Part shown: piece by piece, positions 1 through 6,521 of the stretch | How positions within the stretch are numbered: position 1 is the first letter of the stretch | Layout: every line of letters starts with the position of its first letter | DNA from: Chloroflexota bacterium | Lineage (GTDB): Bacteria; Chloroflexota; Anaerolineae; Caldilineales; Caldilineaceae | Length of the DNA stretch: 10,344 bases | Direction: 5' to 3' | Assembly: GCA_016199425.1 (NCBI GenBank) | Contig: JACQGT010000480.1 | Span: 1 to 10,344, forward strand | Notes under the pieces: generated by a model | Databases searched by the model: none | What the model saw: only the letters and a program-made list of their open reading frames with translations | Told to the model about the DNA's origin: nothing | Translations under genes and position numbers: made by a program

Positions 1-123
1 CAATACGCTTCACCCGCCGTACGAAGGAGCGAAGCCAGCGATTACTTCCCGGCAGAACCCAACCTACCACGACGACACGAGTAACTAAGTCGCCGCGGAT
101 GAAGTATCTCTCCTCTAATCATA
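1..123. other. Non-coding edge region downstream of fcl
   Basis: No gene is supported here. Two plus-strand frames are open from the edge to stops near 84 and 88, but their 27-28 residue translations resemble nothing I recognise. On the minus strand, GGTAGGTTGGGTTCTGCC and TACGGCGGGTGAAGCG look like fragments of dispersed intergenic repeats of the GTTGGGTT and GGCGGGT kinds; this is recollection only. No promoter or terminator could be identified. Confidence 0.35.
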
Positions 124-148
124 CTCCGCGCTCTCCGCGTCTCCGCGG
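124..148. repeat. CTCCGCG short tandem repeat after fcl
   Basis: Three plus-strand copies of CTCCGCG lie at 124-130, 133-139 and 141-147, stepping 9 and 8 bases. On the transcribed strand the segment 135-148 can fold as a 5-base-pair stem CCGCG/CGCGG with a GAGA loop, which has the GNRA form. There is no T-run after it, so it is not a convincing intrinsic terminator. It begins about a dozen bases downstream of the fcl stop codon. Confidence 0.6.
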
Positions 149-160
149 TGAAACTCTTCG

Positions 161-1102
161 TCAGCCTCGACTGGATCGATACCACTCAATTGTATGCTGC
201 AACCCCTCGCGGAAGTCGGTGCGGGCCACGAAACCGAAGGCCTCCCGCGCCCTCCCGGTGTCCAGGCTGCGCCGGGGCTGGCCGTCGGGTTTGGACGCAT
301 CCCACTCGACACGTCCGCGGAAACCGGTCAATTCGGCGATGAGGGGGACCAGCTCGGCGATGCGGACTTCGTGCTGTGCGCCCAGATTGACCGGCTGCGG
401 GTCGTTGTAGCGCTCCGTCGCCAGGACAATGCCTTCGGCCGCGTCGTCCACGTAGAGAAACTCCCGCGAGGCGCTGCCTGTCCCCCAGACGGAGATACTC
501 TCCTCACCCCGGTCAATGGCGTCGCAGCACTTTTTGATCAGCGCGGGGATGACGTGGGAGGAAGCCGGGTCGAAGTTGTCTTGCGGGCCGTAGAGATTGG
601 TGGGCAGCAGATAGATGGCGTTGTAGCCGTACTGCTCCCGATAGGCCTGGCCCTGGACGAGCAGCATCTTTTTTGCCAGGCCGTAGGGCGCGTTCGTCTC
701 CTCCGGGTAGCCGATCCAGAGGTCGTCCTCGCTGAAAGGCACCGGCGTAAACTTCGGGTAAGCGCAGACGGTGCCGATGGAAACGAACTTTTCGATGCCC
801 CGCTGGCGGCCAATCTCCAGCGTATAGACACCCATCAGCAGGTTGTCGTAGAAAAACTCGCCGGGCTTTTCCCGGTTGGCCCCAATGCCACCGACCCGTG
901 CCGCCATGTGAATGACCACATCCGGGCGGGCGTCGGCGTAGAGCTGCTGCACCGCGTCCAACCGGCGCAGGTCATACTCTGCGCTGCGCGGGACGAAAAT
1001 CTCAGCGCAGCCGCTGGCTTCCAGCCGCTTCACCACCCGGCGGCCCAGAAAGCCGCTGCCGCCGGTGACAACGATACGTTTGTCTGTGAGTCCATTTGTC
1101 AT
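161..1102 (-). CDS. fcl: GDP-L-fucose synthase
   Basis: This 313-residue extended SDR enzyme would convert GDP-4-keto-6-deoxy-D-mannose to GDP-L-fucose (3,5-epimerisation then NADPH reduction), in the cytoplasm, supplying fucose for the glycan. The cofactor motif TGGSGFLG is at 13-20. The family hallmarks are AARVGGIGANREKP (67-80), GTVCAYPKFTP (110-120), NAPYGLAKK (137-145) and PTNLYGPQDNFDP followed by SSHVIPAL (167-188). Tyr140 and Lys144 form YxxxK. Cys113 and His183 match the spacing of the catalytic Cys109 and His179 known in the E. coli enzyme; Thr111 stands at the position of its Ser107. The length is typical. The start at 1102 is set by GAGGAG seven bases upstream. The usual partner, GDP-mannose 4,6-dehydratase (gmd), is absent from the window. 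The gene is last in the visible run, 65 bases after GT-d. Confidence 0.96.
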   Translation of the reverse strand: MTNGLTDKRIVVTGGSGFLGRRVVKRLEASGCAEIFVPRSAEYDLRRLDAVQQLYADARPDVVIHMAARVGGIGANREKPGEFFYDNLLMGVYTLEIGRQRGIEKFVSIGTVCAYPKFTPVPFSEDDLWIGYPEETNAPYGLAKKMLLVQGQAYREQYGYNAIYLLPTNLYGPQDNFDPASSHVIPALIKKCCDAIDRGEESISVWGTGSASREFLYVDDAAEGIVLATERYNDPQPVNLGAQHEVRIAELVPLIAELTGFRGRVEWDASKPDGQPRRSLDTGRAREAFGFVARTDFREGLQHTIEWYRSSRG

Positions 1103-1105
1103 TTT

Positions 1106-1114
1106 TGTCTCCTC
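1106..1114 (-). promoter_or_regulatory. Ribosome binding site deciding the fcl start
   Basis: The coding strand reads GAGGAG followed by seven bases and then ATG at 1102. This strong Shine-Dalgarno favours the start at 1102 over an in-frame ATG at 1147, which would lie inside the CACGGATT repeat and add 15 residues before the normal MTNGLTDKRIVVTGG start. Confidence 0.75.
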
Positions 1115-1116
1115 AA

Positions 1117-1153
1117 AATCCGTGCAAATCCTGAGAATCCGTGTCAATCCGTG
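1117..1153. repeat. About 10-base-period AATCCGTG repeat before fcl
   Basis: Plus-strand AATCCGTG occurs at 1117-1124, 1136-1143 and 1146-1153, with a variant AATCCTGA at 1127-1134, giving steps of 10, 9 and 10 bases. On the coding strand this is a CACGGATT series that ends just before the fcl ribosome binding site. It occupies most of the 65-base gap between GT-d and fcl, and the rest of the gap is AT-rich. I recall CACGGATT-type degenerate repeats in intergenic DNA of several environmental phyla; function unknown. Confidence 0.7.
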
Positions 1154-1167
1154 TCCTTCTTTTTATT

Positions 1168-2316
1168 TCAGCTTGCCAGAATACGTGTATAAAACATTTC
1201 CAATTCCCCAATCAGCCGCGGCCAGGCAAAGACCGTCTCGGCCACGCGGCGGGCCTGGCTGCCCATTTGCGCCTGCAAAACCGGGTCAGAAAGCAGCCGA
1301 TCCAGTGCCGGTGCAAAATCGTCGTCTGCGGCCAGCAAACCCACGCCGTACTCCCGGCAATAGCCGGCGATGTCCCCAATCGGGCTGGCGACGGTTGGAC
1401 GCCCCGCGCACAGATAGTCCAAGAATTTGTTGGGCAGACGCCCCCGGTTGGCGGCCCGCTCGGTCAGGGGCAGACACATCAGATTGGCGCAGCCCAGATA
1501 GTCGCTCACCTGACCGTCCGCCACAAAGCCGGTCTGCCAGAGCCGGTCGGCGATGCCAAAGCGCTGGGCCATCTCCGCCACACCCGGATTCTTGTTCCCG
1601 ATGACCATCAGCCAGACGCCCACAAGCTGCTGGATGGCGGCCATCACAATTTCCAGATCGCCCTGGCCCATCCCGATAAAGCCGACGAGCGGTCGATCCA
1701 CCGGCAGGCCCAGCCGCTGCCGGGCCTCGGCCAGGGGCACAGGACGGATGCGGTCGATAGCCGCGCCCGTGGGCAGAAAGATCACCCGATCGGCGGGGCA
1801 GCCCAGGGCCAGCGCCCGCTCGCGCAGGACAGTGCTAATTGTCACAACGCCGTCAGACCAGAGTTTGGAGCGTTCCTCCCACCAGGCCTCGAAGCGGCCC
1901 ACAATCGGGAAGCGGCGGTGAGGAACGTCGTTGATGCCCCCCGGCCCGCCCCACCAGTCGATCCAATCGGAGACGAGCTTTGCGCCGCGCAGCCGTGCGG
2001 AGAAACCGGCAAAGCTGGCGTTGGGTTTGTGATCGCACAGGTGGATGATGTCGTAGCGCTCCATCCCGGCGTGGGCGATACGCAGGAGATTGTCCAGGGG
2101 GCCGTAGCCCTCGCCGCTGTAACCCTGTCCCCAGTTGGGCATCTCGCCCAGCCGCACGCCGTTGACCAGCGACCAGTCGGCGCGCCAGCGCTGGTTGGGC
2201 GAGACGGTCAGTAGCGTCACAATGTGACCCTTTGCGGCCAACTGCTCGGCCATAGGCATGGCCCGGTAGTAAGTTCCGCCGTAGCGAACGTTGTGATTCA
2301 GAAAGAGAATGCGCAT
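1168..2316 (-). CDS. GT4-like glycosyltransferase, altered EX7E (GT-d)
   Basis: This 382-residue protein has the two-domain GT-B layout. The N-terminal strand and glycine loop are MRILFLNHNVRYGGTYYRA (1-19), the linker is VIFLPTGAAIDRI (178-190), and the donor domain starts with PLVGFIGMGQGD (209-220). The donor-site text reads NRGRLPNKFLDYLCAGRPTVAS (290-311), so Asp300 stands where the second Glu of EX7E would be and no Glu lies eight positions before it. The PNKFLDYLCAGRP pattern is a recognisable GT4 sub-style, so activity is still likely. WIDWWGGPGGIND (118-130) is a distinctive aromatic and glycine-rich loop of unknown role. The ATG at 2316 is fixed by the N-terminal strand, yet no Shine-Dalgarno precedes it because a heptamer array reaches the start codon. 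GC is high (about 68% in a sampled row). The sugar transferred is unknown. Confidence 0.9.
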   Translation of the reverse strand: MRILFLNHNVRYGGTYYRAMPMAEQLAAKGHIVTLLTVSPNQRWRADWSLVNGVRLGEMPNWGQGYSGEGYGPLDNLLRIAHAGMERYDIIHLCDHKPNASFAGFSARLRGAKLVSDWIDWWGGPGGINDVPHRRFPIVGRFEAWWEERSKLWSDGVVTISTVLRERALALGCPADRVIFLPTGAAIDRIRPVPLAEARQRLGLPVDRPLVGFIGMGQGDLEIVMAAIQQLVGVWLMVIGNKNPGVAEMAQRFGIADRLWQTGFVADGQVSDYLGCANLMCLPLTERAANRGRLPNKFLDYLCAGRPTVASPIGDIAGYCREYGVGLLAADDDFAPALDRLLSDPVLQAQMGSQARRVAETVFAWPRLIGELEMFYTRILAS

Positions 2317-2383
2317 CAGAGATTGGCGATTGGAGATTAGCGACTGGCGACTGGAGAACGGACCACGGAATACGCATTACGCA
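2314..2383. repeat. Heptanucleotide array filling the SDR to GT-d gap
   Basis: On the plus strand, strict 7-base periodicity is clear from 2321 to 2355: five adjacent units of consensus GAYTGGM (one unit has A for the first G of GG). Weaker units continue in the same phase through GAACGGA, CCACGGA, ATACGCA and TTACGCA to 2383. On the coding strand the phase places the TAA stop of the SDR gene at the end of one heptamer and the ATG of GT-d at the end of another (TCTGATG), exactly nine periods (63 bases) apart. The array therefore occupies the whole intergenic gap and leaves no Shine-Dalgarno before GT-d. It resembles in kind the short tandem heptamer repeats described in filamentous cyanobacteria; a relation is not claimed. 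Confidence 0.75.
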
Positions 2384-3363
2384 ATATAGCGCGCCAGATG
2401 CTCCCTGTAGAAATCCAGTGTCTGGCGCAGACCGGCGCGCAGGTCTGTTTTGGGCTGCCAGCCCAGCATACGACGCAGGAGAGTGTCGTCGGCGTAGTAA
2501 TCGCCGATGTCGATACGTTTGCGCTCGGCGGGAAAGGCCCGGGTGATGAACTCGCCAGCGCCGTTGGCTTCGATCAGCAGTTGCGCCGTTTCCAGCAGGC
2601 TGACCACCGGTTCGCCGCCCACATTGAAGACTTTGCCGTCGGCTGCGTCGTTTTGCCCGGCCAGAAGGAGGGCGTCCACTGTGTCGTCCACGTAGGAAAA
2701 ATCCCGTAGCTGCTCCCCACCCCACACCTCAAAAGGCTTGCCTTCCAGCAGCAGGCGAATCCAAATGCCCAGAAAAGTCTGGCGGGCGTCCTTCACCCGC
2801 ATCCGGGGGCCGTAGGTATTGGTCAGACGCAGGGCGCAGGCGCGCAACCCGTAGACGTTGTGGTAGAGGATGTGATACCACTCACCAGCCATTTTGTTGA
2901 CGCCGTTCACATCCACCGGGCGCAGGGGATGACTTTCGTCTACGGGCAGATAATCGGGTTTGCCGTAGATTTGGCGGGTGCTGGCAAAAACGACTTTGAC
3001 GGTCTGATTGTATTTGCGGCAGGCTTCCAGAATGGCGAGTTGGGCCTTTGCATTGATCTCCAGATCGGTCTGGGGGTCCTGCATAGAATCCATATGGCTG
3101 GTCTGCCCGGCCAGATTGAAGATCACCGCCTGGCCCTGGACCAGATATTTGATACTGTGTTCGTCCCGCACATCGGAGATGTTCACCCGCACCCGGTCTA
3201 CGATGCCGTGGATGTTGTGCAGGTTGCCGCCGTATTCCGGGATGAGGCTGTCAACCAGTGTCACCCGTGCGCCCGCGTCCACCAGGCGGTGGGCCAGATT
3301 GCTGCCGATGAAGCCCAGGCCGCCGGTGATGAGGATGGGTTTGTCGTGGAAATAGGAATCCAT
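2377..3363 (-). CDS. Extended SDR nucleotide-sugar epimerase/dehydratase
   Basis: This 328-residue protein is an extended short-chain dehydrogenase of the NAD-dependent epimerase/dehydratase family, expected to convert a nucleotide-activated sugar for the glycosyltransferases. The NAD-binding motif TGGLGFIG is at 13-20 and Asp38 sits where the adenosine ribose is normally bound. NLAGQTSHMDS (83-93), FASTRQIYG (126-134), LRLTNTYGPRMR (178-189) and LRDFSYVDD (219-227) follow in the expected order. The unusual feature is the active site: the YxxxK motif reads NGVNK, with Asn153 where the catalytic Tyr should be and Lys157 intact. The codon is AAC. Surrounding sequence is otherwise well preserved, so this looks like a family variant and not decay; I recall relatives with the same VNGxNK text but cannot verify it. 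The exact reaction is therefore uncertain. The ATG at 3363 has AGGGG about seven bases upstream. The TAA stop lies within the 7-base repeat array. Confidence 0.92.
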   Translation of the reverse strand: MDSYFHDKPILITGGLGFIGSNLAHRLVDAGARVTLVDSLIPEYGGNLHNIHGIVDRVRVNISDVRDEHSIKYLVQGQAVIFNLAGQTSHMDSMQDPQTDLEINAKAQLAILEACRKYNQTVKVVFASTRQIYGKPDYLPVDESHPLRPVDVNGVNKMAGEWYHILYHNVYGLRACALRLTNTYGPRMRVKDARQTFLGIWIRLLLEGKPFEVWGGEQLRDFSYVDDTVDALLLAGQNDAADGKVFNVGGEPVVSLLETAQLLIEANGAGEFITRAFPAERKRIDIGDYYADDTLLRRMLGWQPKTDLRAGLRQTLDFYREHLARYIA

Positions 3364-3372
3364 TGAAAGCCC

Positions 3373-4236
3373 CTATGCCAGTTTGCGGTAAAAGAACGAA
3401 TAGAGTTGATCCCGCCGAAGTTGATGCTTATAGGCCAGTAGACGCAGCACCCAATGGCGCAATCGACTGTGCTTGCCCAGGTTCAGACGGGTGACACGGC
3501 TCAGATGGGTCACCAATTCTGTGTGGTCGCCGGGGAAGAAGTTGATGGCCGAATCGAAGGGATAGAGTTCGACGCCACACACCAGCCCGGCCTGCTGAAA
3601 CGCATTGCGATAGGTGGCCAGGGTGTAGGCGTGCTCGTCCTGGGTGATGGGCTGGAAAGGGTGGGTCGCCAGAAAACACTCCAACTGGCGGCGGTTGCGA
3701 ATCACGTGTTCGCGGATGGCGCAGAAGATGCCCCCTGGCCGCAGGGAGCGGGCCAATCCCTCTACCGTCTCCGCCGGGTTGGCCGAATGGTGCAGGGCCT
3801 GGCGCAGATAAATAATATCGTAGACGCTCTCTGGCTGGCTGCTGTCCATACTGAAATTGACCACAGAAAAGGCAGCGCCATCGCTCCCGTTGAGTTTGCG
3901 TGCGCCCCCCAATCCGGCCAGATCCCCTTCGCTGATGTCCGAGGCGGTGACTTCGTAGCCGGCCCGGGTCAGGGCATAGCTGGCGAAGCCATTGCCGCAG
4001 CCGACGTCCAGAACTCGCGCCTGGCTGTCGGGTCCCTTGCCCAGCCGGGTGAAGATGGCAAGGGTCTCGGCGAATTCCTGGCTGGCATAAAAGCGGCGAG
4101 CGTCGGCGAGCAGATCGCCGGAACGGTAACAGGCGGCCAGACTTTCCTGTAAATGGGGCTGGGTCAATCCCCACACAGTGGCCCATTCGGTGGGGTCGTC
4201 TTTGTACTGCTCAGGAATGGTGGGAAACGCGGTCAT
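3373..4236 (-). CDS. Class I SAM-dependent methyltransferase
   Basis: This 287-residue soluble enzyme has a Rossmann-type methyltransferase core. Motif I, which binds S-adenosylmethionine, is VLDVGCGNG (75-83). The acidic residue after the second strand is Asp100 (VTASD). The third motif is YDIIYLRQALHH (139-150), followed by the LRPGG turn (165-169). About 110 residues beyond the core (EHAYTLATYRNAFQQAGL and a basic tail) may recognise the substrate. Within a polysaccharide operon the likely role is methylation of a sugar hydroxyl or of the glycan end, but the substrate is inference; a small-molecule or lipid substrate is not excluded. The ATG at 4236 lies three bases after the GT-c stop, with GAGAGG about seven bases upstream, and the TAG stop lies nine bases before the next start. 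Confidence 0.9.
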   Translation of the reverse strand: MTAFPTIPEQYKDDPTEWATVWGLTQPHLQESLAACYRSGDLLADARRFYASQEFAETLAIFTRLGKGPDSQARVLDVGCGNGFASYALTRAGYEVTASDISEGDLAGLGGARKLNGSDGAAFSVVNFSMDSSQPESVYDIIYLRQALHHSANPAETVEGLARSLRPGGIFCAIREHVIRNRRQLECFLATHPFQPITQDEHAYTLATYRNAFQQAGLVCGVELYPFDSAINFFPGDHTELVTHLSRVTRLNLGKHSRLRHWVLRLLAYKHQLRRDQLYSFFYRKLA

Positions 4237-4239
4237 CGA

Positions 4240-5433
4240 TCAGCCTCTCTTGTCAGCTACCGAACGGTAGAGATCGAGCAGCCGCCCGGCCAGTCCTTCC
4301 CAGACGTAGACGGCGGCGACTTTTCGCTGGCCGGCCGCGCCCAGTGCAGCCGCCTGCTCTGGATCGGCAAGCAACCCGATCAACGCGGCAGCAATCGCCG
4401 TCCCCTTCTGCTCCACAAGCAGGCCATCTGTCCCGTGGCTGATGATCTCCTGGCTGGTGGGGATGTCGGCGGCAATGACCGGTTTGGCATAACTCCAGGC
4501 CTCCAAATAGACGCCGCCAAGACTTTCCTGAGTGGAGGGCATGCAGAAAATGTCACATGCAGCCAGGGCTGAGTTCTTTTCGAATTCGTCTATAGCGGGC
4601 AACTCCAGAATACGCGGGTCGTGCAGAGTGGCAAAGAATGCGGTGGATTCTGCGGTGCGCGGCCCGACAAAGACAAAGCGAGTGTGCGGGTGTTCTTGCC
4701 AAACCAGCGGCGCAGCTTCGGCCATCTGCGCAAAGCCTTTATAGGGTAGCTTCTGGCCAAGGAAGAGAACGATCAAGGCATCGCCCAAATCGTGTCTGGC
4801 TCGGAAGGCGGCAGCGTCGTGATCACGGGAAATAAGTGGACCGAATGGTATCACGGAGACCCTCTCTGCTGCAGCGCCCTGGTGAATGAGCCACTGACGT
4901 TCCGTGTCAGTCATGGCAATGAGTCGGTCGGCACTCTGATAGAGGCGTCGAAAGCGTGGACCTCGCCAACCGTCCCCGACGATATGTGGCAGAGGAGTCC
5001 AAACGAATCCTACATTTTGTCTTCGTGCCGCCTGTTGGGCAATCTCCGATGAGTAGACCAGACCGATATGGATGGCATGCAACACATCTGGCTGAAAGTC
5101 GTGAATGATTCCTTCCATGCAAGGGACGAGCGCCTGATGCAAGACCCAGGCTGTGATCGGGCGCACCAGACGGGTGGACGTGTAGAGCCGAGCGAGAGAG
5201 CGCAATAAGGGACGCCACAGAGCGTCGGGTCCGATGCGCTGCACAGAAACCAAGCCATCCGCATAGGTATTGGGACGGGCCAGAGCCATCGCATCAATGA
5301 ATGATCCATCGGCTTGATGGGTGATTATCTTCACTGCGTGTTCAGTGGAGAGTCGTTGCACCATTTGGCGGGTAAGGAGTTGTGCGCCTCCTACACTGGG
5401 CCAATAGCGGGGGATGACAAAGAGGATTCTCAT
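4240..5433 (-). CDS. GT4-family glycosyltransferase (GT-c)
   Basis: This 397-residue protein is a GT-B retaining glycosyltransferase with a complete GT4 layout. The N-terminal strand and glycine loop are MRILFVIPRYWPSVGGAQ (1-18). The inter-domain SVIPFGPLIS lies near 193, the donor-domain loop FLGQKLPYKG at 224-233, and the EX7E signature runs from E303 to E311 (ESLGGVYLE), followed by AWSYAKPVIA. The ATG at 5433 shares one base with the GT-b stop (TGATG) and has AGGG about six bases upstream. The gene is compositionally uneven: hand-counted 60-base rows for the C-terminal end (4261-4500) are 60-68% GC, while rows further 5' drop to about 48-58%, so a recombination junction inside the gene is possible. 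It probably adds one residue of the same glycan as GT-a, GT-b and GT-d; the sugar cannot be read from the sequence. Confidence 0.93.
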   Translation of the reverse strand: MRILFVIPRYWPSVGGAQLLTRQMVQRLSTEHAVKIITHQADGSFIDAMALARPNTYADGLVSVQRIGPDALWRPLLRSLARLYTSTRLVRPITAWVLHQALVPCMEGIIHDFQPDVLHAIHIGLVYSSEIAQQAARRQNVGFVWTPLPHIVGDGWRGPRFRRLYQSADRLIAMTDTERQWLIHQGAAAERVSVIPFGPLISRDHDAAAFRARHDLGDALIVLFLGQKLPYKGFAQMAEAAPLVWQEHPHTRFVFVGPRTAESTAFFATLHDPRILELPAIDEFEKNSALAACDIFCMPSTQESLGGVYLEAWSYAKPVIAADIPTSQEIISHGTDGLLVEQKGTAIAAALIGLLADPEQAAALGAAGQRKVAAVYVWEGLAGRLLDLYRSVADKRG

Positions 5434-6521
5434 CAGTGGCCCTGCTTTCTCCCTGCCATCTGGCGCAGCACCCGATACACTTGTCGGGCCAGGTTACGGG
5501 GCCCTAGCGGTGCATTGGGGGATAGAGAGGCAGCCAAGCGCAGCCGATACTGATGCCAAGGAGAGATGGGTAGTAGGGCGGGGGTATCGTTCGATTCAAT
5601 TGCCGCAATCACTTGTTGGCAGAAACGGTTCCAATTGAAGTGCTGGTCGAGCAACCTCCAATTTTCTTTCTGCCTGGCAAACAAAAGTTCCTCGGCCACT
5701 TCCTCTAGCTCGCGCAGAATCCGAACGGCTTCATGCGATTGGCTCAGCGGGAGGTTGACAATGCTTGGATAGTCTACGTATCCACTCTGTGCGGTGCATA
5801 TTGGGAGCAGACCCCAGGCCATGGCCTCCAAAATTGTTGTGGGGTTTGCATCGGCTTTACCGACGGTAATCATAAAATCGTATTGGCCGACGAGCGCGCG
5901 GGCAGATTCTTCGGCGAAATCGAACGAGCCAAGCCTCTTGAGACCTCTTACGGGTTTGCCACGACCAATCCAGGCGAATTCGATTTCTGGTAGAAGTCGA
6001 GCGATCTGGCCCAAATAGGGCAGATTCTTGTACCAGCCCGCATGTCCGATGTAAAGAAATTTGCGCTGACCAGGCGGACGAAAGTTCTGTTTACTGATAG
6101 GGAAATCCTGGCGATCAACCGCTAAATCAAGATGGATAAGTTTTGGTTTCCAATGTGCGACAGCCGATTGGACAAAATTGTGCATCCAATAATTGCCCGT
6201 AATTGCCAGAAAGCTATCGCATGAAGACAGAACGGGATCCAAATAGGCAACCTGTTTCAAGTCTGTGTTGAACGGAGCCATTGCGATGACCCGTCGCCAC
6301 CGTCCACTCCGGGCGCTTTGGCGAAAGATCGTCATGGGCTCTGTGTGGGGATGCCCCAAGAGAATCTCATCGGGATCGGCTGGAATGGTTCGTTTCTCGT
6401 CCCATTGGTATTGATGCACAGTATAGCCGCTGCGGCGAAGAGCATCGGCTACATGACGACTGATGGTGTACGGAGTAGCGATGGAATTCCCATAGGGATA
6501 GACGAGATGGACGACGGTCAT
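5433..6521 (-). CDS. GT4-like glycosyltransferase (GT-b)
   Basis: This 362-residue protein looks like a GT-B glycosyltransferase of the GT4 type, probably adding one sugar of the repeat unit. The donor domain begins near residue 153 with RKFLYIGHAGWYKNLPYLGQIA. The active-site region reads DANPTTILEAMAWGLLPI (224-241), where the first Glu of the usual EX7E signature is Asp224 and the second is Glu232. The N-terminal domain is divergent and short (MTVVHLVYPYGNSIATPYTISRHV). The start at ATG 6521 overlaps the wzx stop as ATGA and has GGGGA about seven bases upstream; the longer frame back to 6746 lies inside wzx and is discarded. The last 50 residues are basic (PNAPLGPRNLARQVYRVLRQMAGRKQGH) and could contact the membrane, which is inference. 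The gene lies in the low-GC core of the window. Sugar specificity is unknown. Confidence 0.88.
   Translation of the reverse strand: MTVVHLVYPYGNSIATPYTISRHVADALRRSGYTVHQYQWDEKRTIPADPDEILLGHPHTEPMTIFRQSARSGRWRRVIAMAPFNTDLKQVAYLDPVLSSCDSFLAITGNYWMHNFVQSAVAHWKPKLIHLDLAVDRQDFPISKQNFRPPGQRKFLYIGHAGWYKNLPYLGQIARLLPEIEFAWIGRGKPVRGLKRLGSFDFAEESARALVGQYDFMITVGKADANPTTILEAMAWGLLPICTAQSGYVDYPSIVNLPLSQSHEAVRILRELEEVAEELLFARQKENWRLLDQHFNWNRFCQQVIAAIESNDTPALLPISPWHQYRLRLAASLSPNAPLGPRNLARQVYRVLRQMAGRKQGH

Noticed and set aside
1..88. C-terminal end of a plus-strand gene entering from the left edge
   Set aside because: Two frames are open but only 27-28 residues long, with no recognisable family and repeat-like sequence on the other strand.
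135..148. Intrinsic terminator after fcl
   Set aside because: The possible stem is only five base pairs and no T-run follows on the transcribed strand; the hairpin is a by-product of the CTCCGCG repeat.
194..1192. 332-residue open frame on the plus strand
   Set aside because: It lies fully opposite fcl, whose protein has all family motifs; the plus-strand translation is low in recognisable motifs and reads as an antisense shadow.
1141..2214. 357-residue open frame on the plus strand
   Set aside because: Antisense to GT-d in a high-GC region where long shadow frames are expected; no domain is visible.
2314..2383. CRISPR array
   Set aside because: Units are 7 bases with no spacers, and no cas gene is present.
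1853..2725. 290-residue minus-strand frame bridging the SDR gene, the heptamer gap and GT-d
   Set aside because: It is an arginine-rich out-of-frame reading of two well-supported genes.
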